A DNA stretch of 58,304 bases from a bacterium. GTDB lineage: Bacteria > Bacteroidota > Bacteroidia > B-17B0 > Aurantibacillaceae. Each line of letters begins with the position of its first letter. The stretch's first letter is position 1. The notes below the pieces were generated by a model. The model was not told the DNA's origin. It saw nothing but the letters and a program-made list of their open reading frames with translations, and did no database searches. Below are positions 1-9,548 of this stretch, piece by piece. The translations under genes were made by a program, and so were the position numbers. The DNA lies in assembly GCA_029945625.1 (NCBI GenBank), contig JAQSCW010000003.1, positions 1-58,304 on the forward strand, given 5' to 3'.

Positions 1-2
1 AT

Positions 3-209
3 CCTAATAACGGAACCTTTACCATTAAATCAACGGTGGATCTTAACTTGACATTAGTGAACGAATTAGGACAACTGGTGGAAATCATTAATTTGTCATC
101 TGATAATAATCATCAGCATCAGATCAAAGATCTGGCGAATGGTATTTATTTTATTAACGGACAAAAAAACACGTTTCATCTGCACGAGAAGATTGTTGTG
201 GATAAATGA
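3..209 (+). CDS. C-terminal end of a secreted protein with a type IX secretion sorting domain (partial)
   Basis: The window opens inside a gene. Reading from base 3, about 68 codons run to a TGA. The peptide has the layout of the Bacteroidota type A sorting domain: PNNGTF near the start, a strand ending NELGQLV, then DLANGIYFING, and a final strand ending in KIVVDK. Such tails direct proteins through the type IX secretion system and are removed at the cell surface. The catalytic or structural part of the protein lies before the window, so its function cannot be told. Confidence 0.8.
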   Translation, partial: PNNGTFTIKSTVDLNLTLVNELGQLVEIINLSSDNNHQHQIKDLANGIYFINGQKNTFHLHEKIVVDK

Positions 210-226
210 TCAACCAACTAAATGAA

Positions 227-263
227 GAAAGCCTCATTCCGAACCTGAAATGAGGCTTTTTTA
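227..263. terminator. Intrinsic terminator between the sorting-domain gene and pfkA
   Basis: An 11-bp stem (AAAGCCTCATT pairing with AATGAGGCTTT, about 228-238 with 249-259) is followed by a T run on the plus strand. It lies between two convergent genes. The A-rich left flank could let it also serve the minus-strand pfkA transcript. Confidence 0.75.
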
Positions 264-295
264 TGATGAAACGCGCGGCCCTCCGGTTGACGAAT

Positions 296-1267
296 TCAAT
301 TACTTAAGACTTCTATCAATTCTTCAAGATCTTTTTTAAGACTGAGATGGTGCTTAACAGCTTTCTCAAAAGGTGTGTAAACGATTTGATTATTGACAAT
401 TCCTACTAGTTCATTTTTTCTACCTGCTAACAAGGCTTTAACGGCATGAAAACCCACCATGCTGGCATTCACGCGTTCCATACAACTCGGATTTCCCCCC
501 CGCTGGATATGCCCCAGAACGGTGACCCGCAGCTCGAGTTCAGGAGAGTTTTTCCGAATAAGATCAGCCACTTTGTAAGCGCCCCCGCTTTCGTCTCCTT
601 CCGCTACCACAATGATCTTACTGCATTTTGTGCTCCTCCATTTTTTCATTTTTTCAAGTAAAGCGCTTAGGTCATTCTTTAATTCAGGAACTAGAAGCGC
701 TTCCGCTCCGCCCCCTATAGCTGATCGCAGAGCAATCAAACCTGCATCACGCCCCATTACTTCGATCACAAAAACACGATCATGACTTTCGGCGGTATCA
801 CGTATCTTGTCTATGGCATCAATTACCGTATTAATGGCCGTGTCGTATCCAATCGTAAAGTCGGTACCAACGAGATCATTGTCGATGGTGCCGGCGCATC
901 CCATAATAGGAAGTTTTATTTGTTTGCTTAGATCTATAGCTCCTCTGAAACTGCCATCGCCACCTATGATAACAAGACCATCCAGTTTATTTAGTAGCAG
1001 GTGATCAACGGCCTTTTGTTGTCCCTCCTTGGTTAGAAAGCGAGGACACCTGGCGGTCTTCAGCATTGTACCTCCTTTGTGGATTATGCCTGAAACACTT
1101 TCGCGACTGAGTTCAACAAAGTCATTGTCAATTAAACCCTCATACCCTTTTCTAAATCCAAGTACCTGAATGTTGTGGTAAAGGCCTGTTCGGACCACCG
1201 CCCGGATACAGGCATTCATGCCCGGGGAGTCGCCACCGGAAGTAAGGATGCCAATCTTTTGAATCAT
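296..1267 (-). CDS. pfkA: ATP-dependent 6-phosphofructokinase
   Basis: The 323-residue protein matches the length of bacterial PfkA. It phosphorylates fructose 6-phosphate to fructose 1,6-bisphosphate in glycolysis, in the cytoplasm. Visible motifs: the N-terminal nucleotide loop GGDSPGMN (about 11-18), GGDGSFRGA (about 102-110), the catalytic AGTIDNDLVGTD, and the substrate-binding EVMGRDAGLIA. GGDGS and a Gly rather than Lys before TIDND are the known signs of ATP rather than pyrophosphate dependence. The gene stands alone on the minus strand, divergent from ruvX, with about 140 bp between them. Confidence 0.95.
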   Translation of the reverse strand: MIQKIGILTSGGDSPGMNACIRAVVRTGLYHNIQVLGFRKGYEGLIDNDFVELSRESVSGIIHKGGTMLKTARCPRFLTKEGQQKAVDHLLLNKLDGLVIIGGDGSFRGAIDLSKQIKLPIMGCAGTIDNDLVGTDFTIGYDTAINTVIDAIDKIRDTAESHDRVFVIEVMGRDAGLIALRSAIGGGAEALLVPELKNDLSALLEKMKKWRSTKCSKIIVVAEGDESGGAYKVADLIRKNSPELELRVTVLGHIQRGGNPSCMERVNASMVGFHAVKALLAGRKNELVGIVNNQIVYTPFEKAVKHHLSLKKDLEELIEVLSN

Positions 1268-1409
1268 AAAACTAAATTACACAAAGCCTTCCCGAATTGC
1301 AACGGCAATTCTCAGCTCCGATAAACAAATTCAGTATAGTTTCTATTCTCTGAATTATATGTTGGAATTCGGAAATAATGGCTGAATAAAAAAGAGTAAT
1401 TTTGAACTC

Positions 1410-1826
1410 ATGGGCAGGATCTTGGCAATTGATTATGGCAGTAAACGTGTTGGTTTAGCAGTAACCGATAATCTAAGGATGATTGCCACAGGTCTCACCA
1501 CAGTGCATAGCAAAGATCTCATCGCCTATCTGGAAACCTATTTCAAAAAGGAAACCGTCGATATCATTGTAGTGGGTGAACCCAAGACACTTTCGAATGA
1601 TAAAAGCGACAGCGCTCGTTTCATCGATCCTTTTGTGACTCATCTGCGGAAGAAGTTTCCGGAAAAAAAAATTGAACGCTACGACGAGCGTTTCACCAGT
1701 TCCATCGCACACCAAACCATGCTGGCGGGAGGCTTGAAAAAGAAAGACCGACAAGACAAAGATTTGGTGGATATGATTAGTGCCACCATTATTTTACAGG
1801 GTTACATGCAATCAATTGGAGGATAG
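1410..1826 (+). CDS. ruvX: Putative pre-16S rRNA nuclease / Holliday junction resolvase-like RuvX (YqgF)
   Basis: This 138-residue RNase H-fold protein has the usual RuvX length. The first strand ILAIDYGSKRVGLAVTD carries the catalytic Asp. A middle motif VVGEPKTLSND and a C-terminal block YDERFTSSIAHQTM followed by DLVDMISATIIL supply the other conserved acidic residues. Family members have been implicated in 5' processing of 16S rRNA and were earlier proposed as resolvases. It lies 48 bp before rsmE, another 16S rRNA gene, which fits a shared ribosome-maturation role. ATG start at 1410. Confidence 0.93.
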   Translation: MGRILAIDYGSKRVGLAVTDNLRMIATGLTTVHSKDLIAYLETYFKKETVDIIVVGEPKTLSNDKSDSARFIDPFVTHLRKKFPEKKIERYDERFTSSIAHQTMLAGGLKKKDRQDKDLVDMISATIILQGYMQSIGG

Positions 1827-1874
1827 TACATGTACATTCAGTTGAATTTACAACGCATTTAAAATTTTTGAAAA

Positions 1875-2570
1875 TTGAACATCTTCATCGCTCACATCAA
1901 TGGTTTAAAAGCCGAGCTTACTCCTGAAGAAAGCTGGCATTGTGCAAAGGTTCTCCGCAAAAAAGCAGGCGATGCCGTGCACCTCATCGACGGCAATGGG
2001 AACTTTTACGACGGTGTTCTCGATTTGGTGACTGAGCGGTTATGCAGCGTGAGCATTACCAGAGGCCCGGTGGAACAAACTCCCTCTTCTTATTATTTAC
2101 ACCTGGCCATTGCGCCCACCAAACAGATAGATCGGGTGGAATGGATGCTTGAAAAGGCAGTTGAAATAGGTTTGCATGAGGTTAGTTTTTTTAGTTCTCA
2201 TAATTCCGAACGAAAAGTGGTGAAAATGGAACGCTTACATAAGATCATTGAAAGCGCCGTCAAACAAAGTATTCAGGCGCGAATCCCAAAACTAAATGAG
2301 CTAATAGAATTTAAGGAGATCATCAAGAATCAAACCTCACCTCAAAAACTTATTGCACATTGTTTCGATGATCCTAAAAAAGACATTCGCGCCGTAAACT
2401 TTAGGAACAAATCAACCTTGGTGCTCATCGGACCCGAAGGAGACTTTACAGAAACGGAAGTGAAACTGGCAAAGGCCCAGAATTTCGAAGCCATTAGTCT
2501 GGGGCATAATCGGCTTCGCTCCGAAACAGCCGGTTTATATGTGTGTCAGGCAGCGTCTTTATTAGGGTAA
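1875..2570 (+). CDS. rsmE: 16S rRNA (uracil-1498-N3)-methyltransferase
   Basis: This 231-residue SPOUT-class methyltransferase modifies U1498 of 16S rRNA using S-adenosylmethionine. An N-terminal PUA-like part (about 1-70, with HCAKVLRKKAGD) is followed by the knotted SPOUT domain: QIDRVEWMLEKAVEIG, QSIQARIPK, then the SAM-binding IGPEGDFTETE and the C-terminal SLGHNRLRSETAG. The frame opens with TTG at 1875, placing the family's N-terminal MNIFIAH-like segment correctly; no in-frame ATG lies nearby. Probably co-transcribed with ruvX. Confidence 0.93.
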   Translation: MNIFIAHINGLKAELTPEESWHCAKVLRKKAGDAVHLIDGNGNFYDGVLDLVTERLCSVSITRGPVEQTPSSYYLHLAIAPTKQIDRVEWMLEKAVEIGLHEVSFFSSHNSERKVVKMERLHKIIESAVKQSIQARIPKLNELIEFKEIIKNQTSPQKLIAHCFDDPKKDIRAVNFRNKSTLVLIGPEGDFTETEVKLAKAQNFEAISLGHNRLRSETAGLYVCQAASLLG

Positions 2571-2618
2571 CACGACCAATTTCAACTACTGAGGAATTAA
2601 AAAAGGTCTCACTACAGC

Positions 2619-3188
2619 TTAGAGCAGTGAGGTAATGTCGGTGCTCAACGGATCGACTTTACTGCTAAAAAACTTAATGACGGTTCCTTTTTCATCGATC
2701 AAATACTTACAGAAATTCCAACTCGGAGATTCATCACATACGCCATTTGCTTCTTTGCCGCCTAGCCATTTGTAAAGAGGGTGCTTGTCGTCCCCTTTCA
2801 CGCTTATTTTTTCCATCATGGGAAATGTAACACCGTAGTTCTTGGTACAAAATTCTTTGATCTCAGTGCTCGATCCGGGCTCTTGTCCTCCAAAATTATT
2901 GGCTGGAAACCCAATCACCACCACTTTGTTTCCGAATTTTTCGTGCAGCGCCTGAAGATTTTTATATTGCGGCGTATAGCCACATTCGCTGGCCACGTTT
3001 ACGAGCAACATTTTTTTGCCTTTGTATTTTGCCAGAGTTGTACTCTCGCCCGTGAGGGTCTTTAGCGGAATGTCGTAGATGCTCATTGTTTTCGGTTTTA
3101 CTTGTTTAGGAGAATTACGTGCTGAAATAAAAAAGATGGCCACCAAAGCAGTAAGTGCCCCGATGTAAAGGGATGAATTTAATTTCAT
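2619..3188 (-). CDS. Glutathione peroxidase family thiol peroxidase, membrane-anchored or exported
   Basis: The 189-residue protein reduces peroxides. Its N-terminus (about 1-24) is a hydrophobic segment that fits a signal anchor or signal peptide, so it likely acts in the periplasm. The thioredoxin-fold core has the peroxidatic Cys in NVASECGYTPQY, then GFPANNFGGQEPG with the conserved Gln, a second Cys in EFCTKNYGV and the Trp/Asn motif SWNFCKYLID. Cys in place of selenocysteine and the downstream resolving Cys suggest a thioredoxin-dependent enzyme. Stands alone, convergent with rsmE. Confidence 0.9.
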   Translation of the reverse strand: MKLNSSLYIGALTALVAIFFISARNSPKQVKPKTMSIYDIPLKTLTGESTTLAKYKGKKMLLVNVASECGYTPQYKNLQALHEKFGNKVVVIGFPANNFGGQEPGSSTEIKEFCTKNYGVTFPMMEKISVKGDDKHPLYKWLGGKEANGVCDESPSWNFCKYLIDEKGTVIKFFSSKVDPLSTDITSLL

Positions 3189-3442
3189 AATCGATGAATT
3201 TATAATAAAACAAAGCTAAACCAAAAAAGTTTAAACTTTTTCTAATTTTTTCGCGCCCTTTGAGTAAGCACCTGATTTTGTGGAGCAGTTCGAAATTCCG
3301 GAATTTTTTCAAATAACAAAATGGAACCTCAAAACCATCAACTTATTTGTTTTTAATTCAGCACATGATTGTGGCTAGTATTTACCTATATAGTGATTAA
3401 ACGTCAAAAAATTCGACCGCGAAAAAGCATCGTACGATCACC

Positions 3443-3473
3443 AAAAAAAACCCGTCCAAATTTGAACGGGTTC
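3443..3473 (-). terminator. Intrinsic terminator of the citrate synthase gene
   Basis: Read on the minus strand, GAACCCGTTC and GGACGGGTTT form a stem (one G-T pair) closed by an AAAT-type loop and followed by a run of eight T. It begins just past the gltA stop codon. Confidence 0.8.
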
Positions 3474-3479
3474 TTAAAT

Positions 3480-4808
3480 TTATCCTTTCGCGGCAGCTTC
3501 CTTCGCTGCTTTGATTTTTGCTTTTATGTTTTCTGTGGTTAAGGACCCCGGACGCTCTATGGGAGAATTTGTCGCCCTGTCCCAAATTAAACTGGCCAAT
3601 ACTCCCAAAGCTCTACTTACTCCAAACAACACGGTATAAAAATCGAATTCGTACATACCATAGTGAACTAAAAGTGCACCTGAATGCGCATCTACATTTG
3701 GCCAAGGGTTCTTGATCTTACCTGTACTTTCCAAAATTGGCGGCGCTACTTCGTATACCATTTGTACGATCTCACATATATCGTCGTGTTTGATATACGT
3801 CCTGTAAAAATCTTGTTGTGCGGCAAAACGCGGATCGGTCTTGCGGAGCACGGCGTGTCCGTATCCCGGAACCACTTGACCTTCGGCCAATGTTTTCTTA
3901 ATGTATTCGGCGATTTGTTCTTTGGTTGGCAGTCCTCCTCCTAACGATTCTTTCAAATCCATAATCCACTGAAGCACTTCCTGATTGGCAAGGCCGTGTA
4001 ATGGTCCCGCTAATCCATTCATGCCTGCCGCAAATGCGAGATAAGGATCCGACAAAGCTGAACCAACCAGATGCGTGGTATGAGCAGAAACGTTTCCACC
4101 TTCATGATCCACATGAATGGTAAGATAGAGTCGCATCAAACGTTTCATGTCAAATGCTTCGTACCCTAACATATGGGCAAAGTTGGCTGCCCAATCCAAC
4201 TTATGATCGGGTTCAATATGAATGCCTCCTTTGTATTTTCTTCTGTAAATATAAGCGGCAATGCGGGGCAGACGAGCTATGAGGTTCATGCTGTCTTCAT
4301 ACACAAAATCCCAATAATCCTTTTTATTTAATCCTTTTGCATAGGCTTTTGCAAAAAGCGATTCGGTTTGCATGGCCATAATCCCCACTACAAATTGTGT
4401 CATGGGGTGAGTGTCGGCGGGCAAGGCTTCAATTACGTCGAACACGTGTTTTGGTACGTTGTTTCGTTTTGTCCATTCAGTGGTGATAAAATTCACATCC
4501 TCCTGTGAAGGCAATTCACCCACCAACATAAGATAAAAAATTCCCTCTGGCAGAGGTTCTGTGCCACCCGGTGCGCGCGGTAATTGTTTTCGAAGTTCGG
4601 GAATAGAATACCCGCGGAATCGAATGCCCTCTTCAGGGTCTAACCGCGAAGTTTCTGTTACCATGCCCGGCATACCGCGCATTCCTTGATACACCTGAGC
4701 CACGGTAATATCACCCAATTTAAGTTCCCCGTGATTCTTAATAATGTCCTTTATTTCGGCGGAGAGGACATCCGCCTTTTCTTTAAACTTTTCTTTCAAC
4801 CGATCCAT
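3480..4808 (-). CDS. gltA: Citrate synthase, mitochondrial-type
   Basis: The 442-residue enzyme condenses acetyl-CoA and oxaloacetate to citrate. It carries the three catalytic residues in recognisable settings: His in NGLAGPLHGLANQEVLQW, His in VVPGYGHAVLRKTDPRF and Asp in NPWPNVDAHSG. These segments, and the C-terminal YTVLFGVSRALGVL, resemble the eukaryotic mitochondrial enzyme more than the NADH-inhibited E. coli type; similar enzymes are known in Geobacter. The C-terminus ends in an Ala/Lys-rich helix. Enolase lies 63 bp upstream on the same strand, so the two may be co-transcribed. Confidence 0.93.
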   Translation of the reverse strand: MDRLKEKFKEKADVLSAEIKDIIKNHGELKLGDITVAQVYQGMRGMPGMVTETSRLDPEEGIRFRGYSIPELRKQLPRAPGGTEPLPEGIFYLMLVGELPSQEDVNFITTEWTKRNNVPKHVFDVIEALPADTHPMTQFVVGIMAMQTESLFAKAYAKGLNKKDYWDFVYEDSMNLIARLPRIAAYIYRRKYKGGIHIEPDHKLDWAANFAHMLGYEAFDMKRLMRLYLTIHVDHEGGNVSAHTTHLVGSALSDPYLAFAAGMNGLAGPLHGLANQEVLQWIMDLKESLGGGLPTKEQIAEYIKKTLAEGQVVPGYGHAVLRKTDPRFAAQQDFYRTYIKHDDICEIVQMVYEVAPPILESTGKIKNPWPNVDAHSGALLVHYGMYEFDFYTVLFGVSRALGVLASLIWDRATNSPIERPGSLTTENIKAKIKAAKEAAAKG

Positions 4809-4871
4809 GAATGTAATCTTTAGTGGTTATAAAATTAATATCAAACTAACTAGAAACAAAATAAATAAAAC

Positions 4872-6230
<1,359 letters not shown>

Positions 6231-6423
6231 TCAATACTGGCAAAAGTCATAAAAAATGAATGAAGCACTGTTTGTATAGGATGTAATTTCGAGGAAATAG
6301 GACTTTTCCGGGTCTTTTTTTAAAAATAGGTTTCTCTCATGAATCTGAATACGTTTTAAAAAGCACAACTTGGAAAGAGAATTCACCGGCAATTACATTG
6401 CAATTTAAGAGAAATGAGGCGTT

Positions 6424-7341
6424 CTATTTCAATTTTGATACTTGGGGATTTCTTAATCCTTTGTAGCCCGTTAAACTTACTTTCACCGACCCTACTATAA
6501 TGGAGGTTTCAATATAAAGGGGTACTTTATTCAGGTCGTCAGTTACCCATACATTCATATGTTCTCCTTTCTTAAAAATTGTGCCTTCCACCAAAAGTGG
6601 TCTAAATTTAATGCAGCGGTATGTACCCAGTTCTTCGGAGGTAAAGACCTCTTTGCCCAGATAACGAACGTAAAGAGGAACTAATTTCCCGTCAAGAACA
6701 ATGGATATGCCAATGGTATCGTTCACCCGGCACTGTGAATAATCGAGGTTACGTGCAAAATAAATAGCTGTGAGCACGTCGATGCTGCAGGGGTTAACCG
6801 AAAGGGTATCTACTTTTACGGGTTGAGCGCCGTAATTGATAATGGTATACACCTTGTGATGCGCATTATTAAACAGGTAAAGGTGCTTGTCCTGTTTCGA
6901 CCCTTCGTATATATCGGCTCTGAATTTTAAGGGTCGAAAGGTAAGGGTGTCAACATACGTCTCAAACTCGTCGTTTACTTTAAAGAACCAATCGTATCGG
7001 GGGTAGGTATTGCCCTTGCCGGTAAACACATAACATTTTTTGCCCGAATAGTTGCCTGAGTTCACATTGAACCGGGCCTCTGCCGATTCGAGCCAAATGG
7101 GACCCCAATTGTACACTACTTTGAACCGCAATTCCTCTCCCTCCGAAAAAGCGTGATTGCTGATGGTGCAGCCATTTTGAGCCAATACACTAAAAGAGTT
7201 TAGGTAAAGAAAGAGAAGTAAGACGTACGTCGGTGCCGTTCTGCTTAAGAATGTAGAAGAGATCAGGCCGGAGGTTAAATAATGACAATTAATGGCAAGA
7301 TCAAGGCTTTTGACAACAAAGGTCCTGATGTTTTTAGTCAT
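6424..7341 (-). CDS. DUF3108-family exported protein
   Basis: The protein has 305 residues as read. A hydrophobic segment YVLLLFLYLNSFSVLAQ (about 39-55) ends in a typical Bacteroidota signal-peptidase site, so the first ~30 residues may not be translated; a TTG start just before that segment is possible. The mature part has the DUF3108 beta-rich layout: GEELRFKVVYNWG, YDWFFKVNDEFETYVD, FRADIYEG, and a late VWVTDDLNKVPLYIE block. Related proteins are periplasmic and of unknown role; some resemble lipoprotein-carrier folds. Confidence 0.75.
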   Translation of the reverse strand: MTKNIRTFVVKSLDLAINCHYLTSGLISSTFLSRTAPTYVLLLFLYLNSFSVLAQNGCTISNHAFSEGEELRFKVVYNWGPIWLESAEARFNVNSGNYSGKKCYVFTGKGNTYPRYDWFFKVNDEFETYVDTLTFRPLKFRADIYEGSKQDKHLYLFNNAHHKVYTIINYGAQPVKVDTLSVNPCSIDVLTAIYFARNLDYSQCRVNDTIGISIVLDGKLVPLYVRYLGKEVFTSEELGTYRCIKFRPLLVEGTIFKKGEHMNVWVTDDLNKVPLYIETSIIVGSVKVSLTGYKGLRNPQVSKLK

Positions 7342-7612
7342 AATCCCGAAATTTAGCTTAACTTTACCTAATTAAGCGATAACACCCCCTTAACTTTTAA
7401 ACTTTTTGTTAAGCTCGTTTACTAAACCTTAACAATGATTAAAAGTTTACAATCAAAAGAAAATGATCTAAAACATGAGGTTCAAGTGAATCCTCAACCC
7501 GGTATTTTTCAGGGAATTTCAGCATCATCTGTTTATTGCCTTTGCACAAAAATGAGCTCCGTAACCAAATTGCGAAGCACTTACCGGTAATTTTTTCAAA
7601 AAAAATAAAGAC

Positions 7613-8473
7613 ATGAGACAATTAAAAATAACGAAATCTATCACCAACCGCGAGAGCGCTTCTTTAGACAAATATTTGTCGGAGATCGCCAAGCACGAAC
7701 TAATTACTGCGGAGGAAGAAACCGTACTTGCGAAAAAGATCAGAGATGGAGATCACGCCGCACTTGAGAAATTGACTACGGCCAATCTTAGGTTTGTGGT
7801 GTCGGTGGCCAAACAATATCAAAATCAAGGTTTGAGTCTGCCCGATCTTATTAATGAAGGAAATGTGGGTCTGATCAAAGCAGCTAAACGATTTGATGAA
7901 ACGCGGGGATTTAAATTTATTTCTTACGCCGTGTGGTGGATTCGTCAAGGCATCATTCAAGCGATCTCAGAACAATCGCGGGTGATACGGCTTCCGTTAA
8001 ATAAAATCGGAGCCATCAATAAAATTCGAAAAGCGCAGGGACTTCTTGAACAGAAGCTTGAGCGCTCAGCAACCGTTTCAGAACTGGGAGAAGTGCTTGA
8101 AATTTCGGAACAAGAAATTGGCATTACATTGGCGGCGAGCAGCTGGCATCTTTCAACCGATGCTACATTGGGAAATGAAGAAACGACCTTGAAGGATATC
8201 CTTGCTGATGCCAGTTCACCTAAACCCGATGCGGCATTAATTACTTCTTCCTTAAGTATCGAGATCAAACGTGTATTGGCAACACTCACACCCCGTGAAA
8301 GTGAAGTAATCGTCTTATTTTACGGAATTGGTCAAAACCACTCTCATACCCTTGAAGAGATTGGCGAAAAATTTGATCTTACCCGCGAGCGCGTACGCCA
8401 AATTAAAGAAAAAGGGATCCGCCGTTTACGTCATACCTCCAAAAGCAAAATACTAAAAGGATTTCTGGGATAA
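7613..8473 (+). CDS. rpoD: RNA polymerase sigma factor, RpoD/SigA type
   Basis: The 286-residue sigma-70 protein starts with [17 protein letters not shown], the hallmark of the short Bacteroidota primary sigma factor. Region 1.2 ([15 protein letters not shown]), region 2 ([51 protein letters not shown]), region 3 and region 4 ([16 protein letters not shown] and [18 protein letters not shown]) are all present. It directs core polymerase to the phylum's -33/-7 promoters. Regions 2.4-3 ([20 protein letters not shown]) differ slightly from the commonest form, so a close paralogue of the primary factor cannot be excluded. Confidence 0.88.
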   Translation: MRQLKITKSITNRESASLDKYLSEIAKHELITAEEETVLAKKIRDGDHAALEKLTTANLRFVVSVAKQYQNQGLSLPDLINEGNVGLIKAAKRFDETRGFKFISYAVWWIRQGIIQAISEQSRVIRLPLNKIGAINKIRKAQGLLEQKLERSATVSELGEVLEISEQEIGITLAASSWHLSTDATLGNEETTLKDILADASSPKPDAALITSSLSIEIKRVLATLTPRESEVIVLFYGIGQNHSHTLEEIGEKFDLTRERVRQIKEKGIRRLRHTSKSKILKGFLG

Positions 8474-8497
8474 CGGAAACGCCATCCCCGCAGCAAT

Positions 8498-8533
8498 TAA
8501 TTCCCTTGCCTTTTTGGTTAGGGAATTTTTTTT
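8498..8533 (+). terminator. Intrinsic terminator after the sigma factor gene
   Basis: The stem AATTCCCT (8499-8506) pairs with AGGGAATT (8520-8527), followed by a run of eight T. It lies 25 bp after the rpoD stop. Confidence 0.85.
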
Positions 8534-8571
8534 CAGGAACGACGTATTTTAACAGCCAATTAGTTGGCGCA

Positions 8572-9123
8572 CTATTTGCCCGAGTATGCCATGCACCATA
8601 GTAATTCCTCAACAAATTTAGCAGCCCGTTTGTTGGTCATTTCTTTGTCGGCAGGAACACCGTTTGCGTCAAACGCTTTTTCTACTTCCGCTACCGGAAA
8701 CATAGCAGGCACAGTCCATGCGCCAATCTTCCACAAACTGAATTGAAGAGAGGTAATTACCTGCGATCCCCCAAAGGAGCCGCTTGAAACTGTGGCGATT
8801 GAAATAGGTTTTCTTTTCCACTCTTCGTAAAAAAGATCGATCACATTTTTTAATGCGGCAGGGTAACCGCCGTTGTATTCGGGAGTTACGATAATAATGC
8901 CCCCCGAGGCTCGTATTTTCTCGCTTAGCTCTACCACACCTTTTGGCAACTCTTTTAAAAACCGAAGGCGTTCCTTAAACAAAGGAAAATCATAGTCTGC
9001 CAGGTCGAGGATCTCAGCTTCTATGTTTTTATATTCCTTTAAATAAAGTTTAAAATAGAGAGCCACTCGTGGGCTGTTTCTTCCTGTTCTAATACTCGAA
9101 CTTATAATGCTGATGGTTGACAT
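8572..9123 (-). CDS. NADPH-dependent FMN reductase-family flavoprotein
   Basis: The 183-residue flavodoxin-fold protein belongs to the NAD(P)H-dependent FMN/quinone reductase family. The phosphate-binding loop ISSSIRTGRNSPRVA (about 8-22) and the flavin-contacting TPEYNGGYPAALKNVIDLFYEEW (read as two pieces around residues 78-100) are the family signatures. SSGSFGGSQV follows. Such proteins reduce flavins, quinones or azo dyes in the cytoplasm. It is monocistronic and convergent with rpoD. Substrate cannot be told. Confidence 0.85.
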   Translation of the reverse strand: MSTISIISSSIRTGRNSPRVALYFKLYLKEYKNIEAEILDLADYDFPLFKERLRFLKELPKGVVELSEKIRASGGIIIVTPEYNGGYPAALKNVIDLFYEEWKRKPISIATVSSGSFGGSQVITSLQFSLWKIGAWTVPAMFPVAEVEKAFDANGVPADKEMTNKRAAKFVEELLWCMAYSGK

Positions 9124-9548
9124 AATAATAATTTGAATTAAATGGTGGGTATTAAAGCTACGGAATTTTAACGGCTTCTAAAACAAATTATCTCCCACTG
9201 ATGGGGGCATGCGGATGTGCCTCCTGTCGGCGATCCTCCTTGAGGCAATTGAGATGGAACAGACCGATATGAAATCTTTGCCCAAACAAGAAAGTTAAAA
9301 GCTTTTTTGTTTTTCACCAAAATCTAGATACATTCGTCAGACTTTCTATATCCATTTTTTGAAAAATGATTAAAATCATGTACAAGCTAAATTCAAATTC
9401 GTACTCTTGATATGGAAATTGGCACGCTAATTAGTTTGTATTTTTTTTGAGAACTCAGAACAGCATCATTGCAATAACACGGCTTGCAGGGAAGATGGGA
9501 AGGGCAACTGCAAATCCGATCTGAATTGAAAAGCAAAAACTATTTCAA
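9124..9548. other. Intergenic region between the FMN reductase and SulP genes
   Basis: 425 bp without a convincing gene. It carries the Crp/Fnr-type palindrome at 9366-9379 and otherwise AT-rich sequence that must hold two divergent promoters. I do not see a clear -33/-7 pair. Confidence 0.6.
9366..9379. promoter_or_regulatory. Crp/Fnr-type operator (ATGAT-N4-ATCAT)
   Basis: The bases ATGATTAAAATCAT form an exact inverted repeat with the TGAT-N4-ATCA core known for Fnr/Crp-family regulators. It lies 169 bp before the SulP start. The same core occurs upstream of the bcr/SDR genes and of the HCR operon. Confidence 0.5.
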
